From Spongospora subterranea (Eukaryota > Endomyxa > Phytomyxea > Plasmodiophorida > Plasmodiophoridae): a stretch of DNA of 10,595 nucleotides. The notes beneath the pieces are model-generated. The model did no database searches and was not told the DNA's origin. It worked only from the letters and a program-made list of their open reading frames with translations. Below, piece by piece: positions 1 through 9,235 of this stretch (positions are counted from its first letter, which is position 1; the number at the start of each line of letters is the position of its first letter). Position numbers and translations under genes: made by a program. Where the stretch lies: positions 1 through 10,595 of the forward strand of contig OUQQ01000664.1 in the NCBI GenBank assembly GCA_900404475.1. The letters are read 5' to 3'.

Positions 1-412
1 CTATGGATTTGGCGACACCGAAGTCTCTTTCTAAAATTGACCAGTGCGAGATCGATATCGAATTGTGATCAACTTGGGTCAGGCGATACTCCATGAAGGA
101 CATGTCGCCAAATTCTGGCCTGCTCAGATGTTGGCCTCGCGTGTCCTGGGAACGCGCCTAATCGGGCATGGGTATTCTCTGTTTATTGGGATCTCGTGAA
201 GCGACCTATCATCACAGATCATAGGAACGGAAGTCTGTGCGTTGGTGTCAAACCTGCCACCCTAGCATTGTTGTGGGCATTTATCTTGTGGCCTCAGCGA
301 TCTACACCTTTACGAGTGTTTGGCGCTTCAGCGGCTTAGACATATCTGGAAACACGTGGATGTGGATAACGGATTCCTGAGTTGAAATCTTTCACAATCA
401 CTTTGGTTTTAG
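1..412. other. No supported gene; short open frames only
   Basis: I see no recognisable gene here. Two short plus-strand open stretches look mildly protein-like. One, at 41-199 (52 codons, no ATG near its start), includes the segment LASRVLGTRLIGHGYSLF. The other, at about 271-380, reads as a hydrophobic stretch (IVVGIYLVASAIYTF). Neither has a start, domain or splice context I can support. With the RNase H-like scrap just downstream they may be retroelement debris, but that is a guess. Confidence 0.3.
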
Positions 413-550
413 ACCGAGTTCACTCTCTTGAAGGGCAATTGTTTGCAAATTTACTTTGCCGGCAGAAAGCCAATTGGAAGCTGTCATCAAGGGTTTTGCA
501 CAACGGACTGTATTCGTTGTAGCAATGGCCCCTCCCAACCCAGAGTATGT

Positions 551-700
551 GGTAATTTCGTGGGCTGGGCCATACTCCTGAAAGCCAAACACAAGAACAT
601 CTGAAAACAAAGAGGGGACGTGATATTGGGTATTGTGTACGGCCACACAGAAGATAAAGCAGACGCTCTAGCAGACCAATGCGCTGAGAGAAAACGGTGA
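551..700 (+). pseudogene. Possible RNase H-like retroelement scrap
   Basis: One plus frame reads through VGWAILLKAKHKNI, a TGA at 602-604, then VILGIVYGHTEDKADALAD before a TGA at 698-700. The GHT...E.ADALAD string resembles the last catalytic-Asp region of RNase H domains in retroelements (GHxGxxGNExADxLA), with a few residues missing. Upstream in this frame (413-550) the translation is Cys-rich and unconvincing. The match is a single short motif, so this is a weak call. It could also be chance similarity in the upstream region of the 7TM-RGS gene. Confidence 0.3.
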
Positions 701-803
701 AGGGTATCACATCGACGAGCTGTATGAACACGAAACGCGGGCTCGTTGATTGCCAGGATGAATATCACCCGATTCCTCAGAGAACAGTGAGAAGTCCCCG
801 ACA

Positions 804-2575
804 ATGCTCAAGCTGTGGTGGCGTTTCTGGGATGATGGTCAACCCCAGTCCCCTCAAGCAGTCGTACTGATCCCATCACTGCAGAGCAGATATCTTGAGG
901 GTCTGATTTCCTGGATCGCGTACACCGGAATGGCTTCTCGCCCATCCCACGTGGAAATCGCGGACGCGGGTTCAGTGTGAAATGGGTTTGGCGATTCCAT
1001 AACCCTGTCATGGTGGTAGATGGTCGGTTCCGGTTCCTGTGGATCGTTTGTCTGATTCTGCAACTGTATCAGCCGTTTGCCCTGGTCCGTTTCTTCCTGC
1101 GTCGTCGCAGTTCTCATCTGCGCCGCCTGCGACCGAAACTGCTTTTCTTCGCCGGGCTATGCTGTTCTGTGTATCTGCTCGGGATCACATTCGTGGAGAC
1201 CATTCAGCGAGCGATCCCGTTGTTGGTGGTGGAATTCGTTGGAGGGGGAGTGATGTCAATGGGCGTGGACACCGTCACGTTCCTGACCATCTCGCTGTTC
1301 CTCTCGTTCAACATCATGAAGAATCAGCTGACGGTTCGCCGGAACAGTATGGTCGGAGATCAACTTCAGCCCAACAACATTCGCACGATGAAGGCGCTAC
1401 GATCCAACAAGGCCGCCGCCGCCTTCGTCTTCGTCAGCTGGGCGATTCTAACTGCAGCTCAGGGCGTTTGGATCGTTTTCCATCCTGAACTAATGTCGCT
1501 GCAGTACTCGGAGGCGAATTTCGGGAACTCGTCCACCGCCGAATATAAGTTGCACTCGTTCCTGTTGTTCAAGGTCGAGGTGACGACGCTGTTTCTGGCG
1601 GTGATGGCGTTCCGGGTCCGAATGCTTGTCGACAATAATGGCCTGAAACGGAACCTGATCAGGGTCGCCCTGTGCTTCATGACCGGTCTCCTTTCGAATG
1701 AGCTGTTCTCCAGCTCGTTGCTCCCCGAGATGGTTGACGATCTTGAGGCCCTGCCCATCGTGTCCAAGCTTCTGATCGGCAACGTCGGCGTGTTCTACGG
1801 GTCAGGGTTTTCATCAGTAATTTATGGGGGGCAAAACATGAGTGAGCTCGTGGTTCAGATTGATTGGAAGCCCCCTGACGCGGCCCCAGAAACGGACTAG
1901 ATTGATGTCCGGCAACACCTACCGATCATCGGGATCAAAGGTTAAGAAGATGTCGCTATTCGAACAGTTCTTACACACTGCTGAGGGATTCGCAGCGTTC
2001 AAGTAAGTCTGAAAACGCGTGTGTTTTCTCACCGATACCGAAACAATGTTCGGTGGTTTTAAAGAGGCCCAATAATTGTTCCACTTAATCACGAATTATC
2101 CGAATATCTTGTTGATCGTGGATGAATCTGCCATTTTAGAGAACATTTGATATCGGAACTGGCCGTGGAGAATTTACTGTTCTGGTCGGACGTGGAAGAA
2201 TTTCGGAATCTGCCCGAGGACTCGGAGCGTCGTGAGAAAGCCAAGTACATCGTGAGATTATACCTAACGACGGACGCGCCCATGGAAGTGAACGTCAGGG
2301 AGGTGTACCGGCCCAAACTCGACGACCTGGTGAGCTTGTCGAGGCCCGTCCCGGAGAACCTGTTCCAGAAAGCGCAGCAATCGGTCGTCCGGATGCTGGA
2401 GAAGGACTCAATGGAGCGATTCCGCTACGGGAAGAAGACCAGCGCCATCTGGGATACGTTCCTGATGATCCATAAAGAGAACGCCATTCTCGATGGAATT
2501 ACGCGATGTAATACGGCCGCGACAATCCATACTATCGGGAAAAGCAGTTCCATAGAAACATCGTCGGCAGATTGA
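804..2575 (+). CDS. Seven-transmembrane RGS fusion protein (7TM-RGS), four exons
   Basis: Predicted exons are 804-919, 976-1800, 1859-2002 and 2140-2575, giving 506 aa. Introns (56, 58 and 137 bp; donors GTACAC, GTCAGG, GTAAGT; acceptors TTCAG, TTCAG, TTTTAG) restore one frame through the apparent TAG at 1898. Residues about 59-318 hold seven hydrophobic segments (roughly 59-80, 93-112, 131-153, 185-207, 233-251, 265-284, 300-318), with a weaker one at about 17-40. A basic linker follows, then an RGS domain at about 346-475. It has the Glu-Asn pair in ENLLFW (372-373), a VN(V) motif and the AQxxVxxMLEKDSxxRF block typical of RGS alpha-helices. RGS domains speed GTP hydrolysis on G-alpha subunits. 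A 7TM-RGS fusion as in plant RGS1 would place this at the membrane as a receptor or constitutive brake. ATG 804 is the first in-frame start after a stop; an extra 5' exon is possible. The RGS part is very secure, the first intron less so. Confidence 0.85.
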
Positions 2576-2627
2576 CGGTCATAATCCGACCCCTACCCTC
2601 GATGAAATCTCCAAACGTGAATATAAA

Positions 2628-2633
2628 AATAAA
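2628..2633 (+). terminator. Candidate polyadenylation signal of the 7TM-RGS gene
   Basis: A canonical AATAAA lies 53 bp downstream of the RGS stop codon in an A/T-rich stretch, and 42 bp before the ATG of the next possible gene. Position and motif fit a 3' end signal. Poly(A) signals are not strongly conserved in all protists, so this is by motif only. Confidence 0.45.
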
Positions 2634-2674
2634 CTTGAAGTAAAACACAATTTGATAAACTTAAGATACACAGT

Positions 2675-2794
2675 ATGGGAATTTCACCGGATTCGCCCAA
2701 CGTGGCGACCGAATGGGTACAAGATATAGGATTATGTGAGCACTACCCGAGAACCATGAGCAAAGATCATGAAAACGATCACGGCAAAGTGTGA
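2675..2794 (+). CDS. SAM-domain-like N-terminal half, gene broken or interrupted
   Basis: From ATG 2675 the frame reads 39 residues to TGA at 2792. The segment NVATEWVQDIGLCEHYPRTM matches the first helices of a SAM domain (VxxWLxxIGLxxYxxxF). SAM domains are protein or RNA interaction modules of about 65 residues, so only the first half is present. Segments resembling the missing second half (IVALGV, RFRQR, VYRAI) occur about 480 bp downstream at 3273-3323 in another frame. A GT at 2789 and the acceptor-like TTGACTTGACAG ending at 3212 would join the two frames with a 424-bp intron. Such an intron is much longer than the others here, and the join would still place extra residues inside the domain. 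A pseudogene or an insertion is equally possible. Confidence 0.35.
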   Translation: MGISPDSPNVATEWVQDIGLCEHYPRTMSKDHENDHGKV

Positions 2795-3212
2795 TGATAT
2801 GTCCCATTAGAATCCAATGATTGTGGACGTCCTGTCGAACATTGAATCTCACATAGTGAAAAGTAATGCATTGAGGGTTGCCAGTACACAACTGCGGCAA
2901 TGCAGAGTATGTGAGATGACGCACGGATTGCTCAAAGAATCCTGTATTAGCCAAACCATGATGCGATAAAGCCATAACGAATCCATCTCCGGATTGACTT
3001 CGCACACACGCGTCAAGACAGCCTGTCCCGCGACATCCACGTCGCACCTTCATGTCGCATGGCAGCTGACGAATGTTTGTCATTCCAATCCGATTCAGCT
3101 GTTTGCCCATACCAACATCGAACGGCCAAGTCAGTGAAACGTCACGGGCCAACTTCAATGGCCCACACAGTCGCGGACACTTGGCGCCCAGTCACGAGTT
3201 TTGACTTGACAG
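2795..3212. other. Unresolved spacer between the two SAM-like halves
   Basis: This stretch has short plus-strand open segments in two frames. One, at 2811-2972, has an ATG at 2817 and reads helix-like (VDVLSNIESHIVKSNALRV). The other, at 2978-3253, is Cys/His/Arg-rich with an ATG at 3059. A minus-strand open frame (2661-3158, 165 codons) covers the same DNA, but its composition (many Cys, His, Trp) and lack of any motif make it look like an antisense shadow. I cannot tell whether this is an intron, an insertion, or decayed exons. Confidence 0.3.
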
Positions 3213-3597
3213 CATCGGCGGGTTGCCGTTCCCCCCATCAAGCGTGTACATGACGGTGACGGGGCAACGAAAATAGTTGCGCTGGGTGTTATCCGATTCC
3301 GCCAGCGCAGCCCTGCGGTCTATCGGGCAATTGACATTGACAAAGTCATTGATGACAGTGGTGAAGCTGCGGCCTTCTTCACGCTGTCATCAATCTCTCA
3401 CAGCACAGTCCAGCTGCAACCTTCACAGACTGATTCTCGTAATAATCAAACCATTTCAGTGGAATCGTTTTCCCCTTCGCTCGTTGATACGTCGTTTCAC
3501 CGAACCGCTCATTCGCCGCCGCCCGTCAATCTGGGCGGCAACCGATCACTGCTGGCGATTGCAGATCGCCGCGTGTTAGCGGTCATACGAGATTTTT

Positions 3598-5408
<1,811 letters not shown>

Positions 5409-5507
5409 GCTCTGTTCAACGTTTTGATATGGACTATTTTGCCTGTCTTCATGTCAAAGCTAAATTTTGTCATAAATATATACATAACAGCCACAATGTA
5501 AAATGAA

Positions 5508-6352
5508 TTACCTCTGTTTTTTAGATGGATATGCGATGCGATTATAAGGGTTATCGACTTTTTCGGTCGTGCAAAGAGCAAGAGTTTCACTATTGTCATG
5601 TGTACGTAGTAATAATATTTGAAACCGTATTTGCGGGTTCTCATCCATATCGAATGTAAAGTTACGTGCTGGTAAGCCGAGTCTCAAAACGTGGACATGA
5701 CGACCATTCGGGATTTCACGCTTAGCTTCTTCCCCATATTTCGAAAGCAGATTACCGCGCGAAAAATGTTTGAGGAGGTAAATAATCGTTCCTGACTCAA
5801 AATCGAAGGCCATGAAATTAGTCATCGACACTTCGTTGAACAAATCTATACGCACCATCCACGAGTCGTTCAGCAAAAGTCTAGAGTAGCTTATCTAACC
5901 GGCGGAAGCAATCGCACAAACAGCCGACAGCATTTGTTTCTGGTCGCCTACGTACAGCACTAAACCATTTGGCCTACAGGCCCATGATACCATTATTTTG
6001 TCGGTAAATTAGAGTATTGTTTGTTTGTCCATTAAGACCAGCCACTTTGACCTTAGTATGTCCGATACACATAAACGATAACACAGCAACCAAGTTACTA
6101 AGAGCCCGTTTGGAAGCCCCGGATACGAGATTTTGCAAAATTCTGGTTGCCGTGTCTTTGTGGCATCATCGTCAAGCTCGAAGTCCGTATTGAATTTTGG
6201 TAATCATGTCGAGCAAAGGGCGATCACAGACGAGGGCAGTCTCAACAGCTAGATCAGAAGTACACGCTAAATGGACGGTTGAAAACAACAACGTCTGATG
6301 GAGCTTATGAGCGACGAGGCCAGCTTTTTTGAGGAAAACCCGAACACTTTGG
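5508..6352 (-). pseudogene. Degenerate helix-rich gene of unknown function, truncated at a transposon junction
   Basis: The minus strand carries consecutive protein-like segments. From 6352 down to a TGA at 6172 the frame reads helix-like sequence (FLKKAGLVAHKLHQTLLF, then DRPLLDMITKIQYGL). After two TGAs the same frame continues (ATRILQNLVSGASKRALSNL, GHTKVKVAGLNGQTNN) to a TAG near 5979. Another frame then continues (RPNGLVLYVGDQKQMLSAV), passes a TAG near 5897, and runs 5876-5508 (WMVRIDLFNEVSMTNFMAF, then RHVHVLRLGLPARNFTFDM) to its stop. Leucine-rich helices in the first part suggest an ARM/HEAT-like solenoid; the rest I do not recognise. A 75-bp intron with donor GTACGT (5881-5955) could remove one stop, but the others look like real damage. 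The 5' end is lost where Harbinger sequence begins at about 6353. It converges on SRPK, with 99 bp between stops. Confidence 0.45.
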
Positions 6353-6552
6353 CGTAGTCTTCTTTCGGGGTCCATCCGCGGACGGGAGCTCCTCTTTGGC
6401 TGGATAACGACAGCACAAACAGGGACGGATTCGTCCATTTGATTCGACGCACTTCAACCAGAAAATTTCGTCGATCCCATCATTGCGACCCCCAAAACCG
6501 AGATGCACAAAAATTCGACAACTCCTTCGAACGTTAAAGACCAGTGGGTGAT
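6353..6552 (-). mobile_element. PIF/Harbinger end fragment, inverted copy
   Basis: Read on the minus strand from about 6552, this holds a terminal-repeat core (AGTTGTCGAATTTTTG at 6508-6523, minus), the subterminal CGGTTTTGGG, then the start of a Myb-type ORF with GWTPKEDY. Segment 6353-6424 (minus) closely matches 6604-6676 (plus) of the neighbouring element. The plus-strand 33-mer at 6491-6523 matches 7828-7860 with three mismatches. Similarity stops at about 6353, after the Asp-Tyr of KEDY, where the sequence passes into the unknown minus-strand gene. This is therefore only the Myb-side end of an element. Confidence 0.7.
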
Positions 6553-6603
6553 GGCCCTGTCACACTCACACCCTTTGAAGTGGGGAGTTGTCGAATTTTT
6601 GCG

Positions 6604-6822
6604 CCCTGTTTGAGCTGTCGCTGTTTAGTCAAAAAGAAAGCTCCCGTCAGCGGATGGACCCCGAAAGAAGACTACGACATCGTCCAAACTGGCAAAGCCC
6701 GAGAGGGCGGAGCGGCATCATCGATGATCGAAGCCCTGTTGGAGCTGAGATACAGCGACCTATCGAAGCGAGAATTCAACGCTTGTCGAACAAACAAACA
6801 GAAAGCTTCGTGGTGGTCATGA
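6604..6822 (+). pseudogene. Truncated Harbinger Myb/SANT-like DNA-binding protein
   Basis: The plus frame shows APVSGWTPKEDYDIV, a linker, then IEALLELRYSDLSKREF and TNKQKASWW before TGA at 6820-6822. The second part matches the Myb/SANT-like domain of Harbinger accessory proteins (W..E.I.ALLELRY......KTNKQK..W), which binds the transposon ends and helps nuclear import of the transposase. The only ATG in the frame is at the internal MIEALLELRY, so the normal start is missing; compared with the inverted copy, about 90 bp between the terminal repeat and this ORF are deleted. The reading stops right after the SANT tryptophans, where deletion joins it to the transposase. Confidence 0.65.
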
Positions 6823-7730
6823 CTGACCCGAAGAATTGCGGAATCGACCTCTGAGACTCGACATCTTCCAGACGTTTTTGTCACTGCATGAACCCCAGGT
6901 CGCAATGAATACTCTATGAAATGCCCGATCGAGAGCATCGACAGAGGCTTGCATATTGATAGCAGCAGATGCATTGCGACGAATCCATCCGCCATAATCG
7001 TATGGGCGTTGGATTTCCAACAACGATCCGTCTATGACAGCACCGACGTCAGGGAAGGCGCGAATTTTCTCAAAGTCAGAAGCCACTGCGAATCCATTGT
7101 TGACGGGTGGCGGGAAACTGGAGGACACGCTGGGCCCAAACATATCAGGATATCTAGCACCTGTCTGATAAATCAATGATTGTATATCTTTAAACCGAGT
7201 GTATGAAAGTAATCGTGTCGGTACCGTCCAAAGCAAGAGGGTGCTGAGGAAGCCGTGAAAGCAAACAAACCTCGTTGACATTGGTAATAACGAAGGCTTT
7301 GGACACGACAAAAGCAGCGGCAGTTGCAATGAATCCACAGTCTTGGGATAAATACTGCAAGGCCATGGCGGTTCTCATCCTCATTTCGACATAAGCATTG
7401 CTCGCTGGAATTCCGAGGCCGTTTTCATCGGCGCATCGTTCTAAGCGCTGCACAATGTGGTACAAAGTCGAGCGCGACACCCGTAGATTGTTCCTGTACC
7501 ATCCATCGCCGCGGCATGCCTCCACACCTTCAGGACAGTTGCAATCACGTCCATCGGTACAATAAACCCAGCTATATACCTTCCCACACGTTGTTGCGAA
7601 TGGTAAAAATGCTCGTCCGGCGCCGCTTGCTGCTACGACCGTCAGCGCCAATTGCAGCAGCGGTCGCGTTCAGGCAGGTCATGAAGGCGACGAGGGGATC
7701 CACCATCTGAATCACAGAATTCTTCTCCAT
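6817..7730 (-). pseudogene. Truncated PIF/Harbinger DDE transposase
   Basis: The likely start is ATG 7730 on the minus strand (MEKNSVIQMVDPLVAF). A 52-bp intron at 7528-7579 (donor GTATAT, acceptor CTGAAG) joins this frame to YRNNLRVSRSTLYHIV, the HTH-like region preceding the catalytic core. VEMRMRTAMALQYLS and VNEV follow. A frame change at about 7200-7290 (frameshift or second intron) leads to FPDVGAVIDGSLLEIQRP with the first catalytic Asp. Next come the second-Asp region (NMQASVDALDRAF) and ATWGSCSDKNVWKMSSL. The protein then ends at 6817 without the block carrying the final acidic residue (GDxGYxL...TPY.E). It is therefore catalytically dead. Such transposases cut and paste the element at TWA sites. 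Confidence 0.8.
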
Positions 7731-7885
7731 CGAGGTGCCGGTTTCGACGCCATCTTAACGACTGCGGTTTGTCGTTGTTTTCAAAAGTGGGGATGAGATC
7801 AAAACCCCGACACCCCCAGTGGGGTGACCCAAAACCGATATGTGCAAAAATTCGACAACTTCGTACTTCAACCAGTGATGTTACC

Positions 7886-7889
7886 AAAA
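7886..7889 (-). terminator. Pol III terminator of tRNA-Thr
   Basis: On the minus strand a run of four T (CTTTTGG) begins five bases after the last tRNA base, the usual RNA polymerase III stop. It lies between the tRNA and the Harbinger end, 15 bp from the recognised terminal repeat. Confidence 0.75.
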
Positions 7890-7894
7890 GTTAA

Positions 7895-7966
7895 TGCCTC
7901 CAGCAGGGATCGAACCTGCGGCCTTTCGCTTACAAAGCGAATGCACTGCCACTGTGCTATAGAGGC
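7895..7966 (-). tRNA. tRNA-Thr (anticodon UGU)
   Basis: The minus strand folds into a full cloverleaf of 72 nt including the discriminator A at 7895. It has a 7-bp acceptor stem (GCCTCTA with TGGAGGC, one G-U pair), D-arm GCAC/GTGC with a loop containing GG, and anticodon stem TTCGC/GCGAA. The 7-nt loop TTTGTAA puts TGT at positions 34-36 (plus-strand 7932-7934). The T-arm is GCAGG/CCTGC with loop TTCGATC. There is no intron, and CCA is not encoded. Internal promoters are visible: A box TAGCACAGTGG (7949-7959) and B box GGTTCGATCC (7907-7916). It decodes ACA threonine codons. All stems are intact, so it should be functional. Confidence 0.95.
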
Positions 7967-8440
7967 GATATACGTATTTATTTACATAAACCCGCTGTGA
8001 AGTCGTTGTTCTGGGAGATAGTCAACCATGATTCATCTACAGTAGTACGTTATCTACCCAACAACAATGATGATGAAGTCACTTGTTAAATCCAATCATT
8101 ATCGTTAAAGCACATGACCATTCACTATTATCTGCCACTATCGTTAGATTATGATTCCCACCACTCTCAAGATGTGATGGCCTCACGATCGCCTCAGCCG
8201 ACGATCAAACCGTCGATTCTAACGACGCTGGACAACCAGCCCAAGCTGATCAACCACACACGACAGTACATGGGCTGATGGAGCAATCTAAAGGTATCAG
8301 CCAATACCCATTTGGGAATTAGACAGTCGGGTGCCCAGCAAATGACTCCGAGAATCCGTCGTAGCGAACTCAATATTGCTCCAATCAATAAACTTTGATC
8401 AGCAATCATTTTTTCTCATCATGTCAGCGAAGCGATCTTT
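7967..8440. other. No supported gene; overlapping protein-like frames
   Basis: 7967-8150 is A/T-rich with nothing recognisable beyond tRNA 5' flank. From 8177 a plus ATG frame runs 33 codons to TGA (8276-8278) and then stays open to TGA at about 8398 (fragments IKPSILTTLDNQPKLINHT, NTHLGIRQSGAQQMTPRIR). An overlapping plus frame at 8155-8322 is also open and Gln/Asp-rich (DDQTVDSNDAGQPAQADQP). A minus frame (8194-8409) covers the same DNA. No domain is evident. This could be decayed retroelement coding sequence, or chance. Confidence 0.25.
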
Positions 8441-8455
8441 CGGTACTTTGAGGTT

Positions 8456-8905
8456 TTGGATCTCAAGCGTCTTGGCCAATTTCGGACCTCTCATTGCCGT
8501 CGTCGAGGTCGTCGAACATCTTCGACCACCGCTACGGAATCGCCCGCTGACAATAAATCAAAGTGTTCGCAAATTTTGGTCGGCATCTGGCCCTTGAAAG
8601 CGAATTGTTCAGCCTATCCTGCCAGCACGTTCAGCCCGTTGTCATTTTCATTTATCGTTGGTCAAAACACAAGTTTAATCCAAACAGCTCCGACCAAGGT
8701 CGTTATATTCGATTTACCACATATCGGTATGCTCAACAAGATGTCAAGTTTTACACTCTCGATGCACGTGCGGCTTCAGAAGGCCTATTTCATTTTCCTC
8801 TTCCAAATGCAGACAACATCCCCACACGCTTTCAATCCTATACTTGAACAGCATTTTGACCTCTATCTGACTAGTCCTAAGGTCTTATCAGATTGGGAGA
8901 TGTGA
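8456..8905 (+). other. Open frame of unknown status, 149 codons
   Basis: A plus frame is open from 8456 to TGA at 8903 without an ATG start (first codon TTG). It is Arg/Ser/Thr-rich early and hydrophobic later (YFIFLF), and ends in the inverted-repeat peptide HAFNPILEQHFDLYL. A second plus frame, 8563-8847, is open for 94 codons. It reads at least as protein-like (SDQGRYIRFTTYRYAQQDV, DARAASEGLFHFPLPNADN). I recognise no family in either. They may be fragments of one decayed or spliced gene, or retroelement debris. Confidence 0.25.
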
Positions 8906-9016
8906 ATAACATCAATTGATAGTAGCGATTTCAGATGATTATAAATCAAAGGAGGCTTACGATGCGTTCTCAAATAGAGTTCAAAATGCTGTTCAAGTAT
9001 AGGATTGAATGCGTGT
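8824..9016. repeat. 47-bp inverted repeat with 99-bp spacer
   Basis: The arm at 8824-8870 is nearly the reverse complement of 8970-9016 (only a few mismatches); the core TATACTTGAACAGCATTTTG is perfectly shared. Both arms can encode HAFNPILEQHF(D/E)LYL when read outward-in, one on each strand. The minus arm lies in a 70-codon ATG-initiated frame (8863-9075). The arms could form a long hairpin, or be two copies of a dispersed repeat in opposite orientation. Confidence 0.85.
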
Positions 9017-9094
9017 TGAAGTAGATAGGCTGCATAAAATTTTGTTGTTCGCTTTTGACAATCAATTAGCATCATCCACCAGGCGTGAATGGAT

Positions 9095-9112
9095 ACACAC
9101 TGAAAAGTGTGT
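9095..9112. other. Small perfect hairpin with GAAA loop
   Basis: ACACACT (9095-9101) pairs with AGTGTGT (9106-9112) around a GAAA loop, giving a perfect 7-bp stem. No poly-T follows, so it is not an obvious terminator. Function unknown. Confidence 0.5.
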
Positions 9113-9122
9113 GTGCTTCACG

Positions 9123-9168
9123 ACGTCTGTACGCTCGAGGTGATCACTTGCGGTCGACTTACAGACGT
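9123..9168. repeat. 9-bp inverted repeat enclosing clustered palindromes
   Basis: ACGTCTGTA (9123-9131) is the exact reverse complement of TACAGACGT (9160-9168). The 28-bp interval holds three six-base palindromes: CTCGAG (9134-9139), TGATCA (9141-9146) and GTCGAC (9153-9158). It sits in the non-coding gap downstream of the gypsy pol remnant, relative to pol direction. No function can be assigned. Confidence 0.5.
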
Positions 9169-9235
9169 GTGATGACCAAACTATAGTTCAAAGAGTTCTG
9201 AATTTATAATTAGGATCGCACAGCTGTACGCCCGA

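Larger units (their letters stand above)
6575..7871. mobile_element. PIF/Harbinger DNA transposon, internally deleted
   Basis: Inverted terminal repeats at 6575-6601 and 7845-7871 match over 27 bp with three mismatches (shared core AGTTGTCGAATTTTTG). Inside, a Myb/SANT-like ORF enters from the left end (plus) and a DDE transposase enters from the right end (minus). This two-gene layout is characteristic of the PIF/Harbinger superfamily. Both proteins are cut off where they meet, at about 6822-6840, so roughly the second half of each is missing. The true termini may lie further out: GGCCCTGTCACACTCAC begins at 6553, and a related but diverged stretch reaches about 7885 on the right. I cannot see a clear TWA target duplication. 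The element cannot be autonomous. Confidence 0.8.

Noticed and set aside
398..1117. Several overlapping minus-strand open frames of 60-105 codons upstream of and over the first 7TM-RGS exons
   Set aside because: No motifs, mutually overlapping, and those from 804 on are antisense to exons that restore a known family.
1039..1488. 149-codon plus-strand frame inside the 7TM gene
   Set aside because: Different frame from the membrane-helix reading; low-complexity Arg/Ser/His translation typical of an out-of-frame shadow in GC-rich coding DNA.
1898..1900. TAG read as a true end of a separate membrane protein, or as stop-codon reassignment
   Set aside because: A 58-bp GT-AG intron at 1801-1858 joins the frames with sensible residues; TGA, TAG and TAA all end other genes normally.
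2789..2810. A 22-bp intron that would join the SAM-like start to the frame at 2811
   Set aside because: All secure introns here are 50 bp or more, and the joined sequence does not continue a SAM domain.
2661..3158. 165-codon minus-strand open frame
   Set aside because: Odd composition rich in Cys, His and Trp, no motif, and it covers DNA with plus-strand coding-like segments. Kept only as a doubt.
6916..7179. 87-codon plus-strand frame inside the Harbinger element
   Set aside because: Antisense to the transposase catalytic region.
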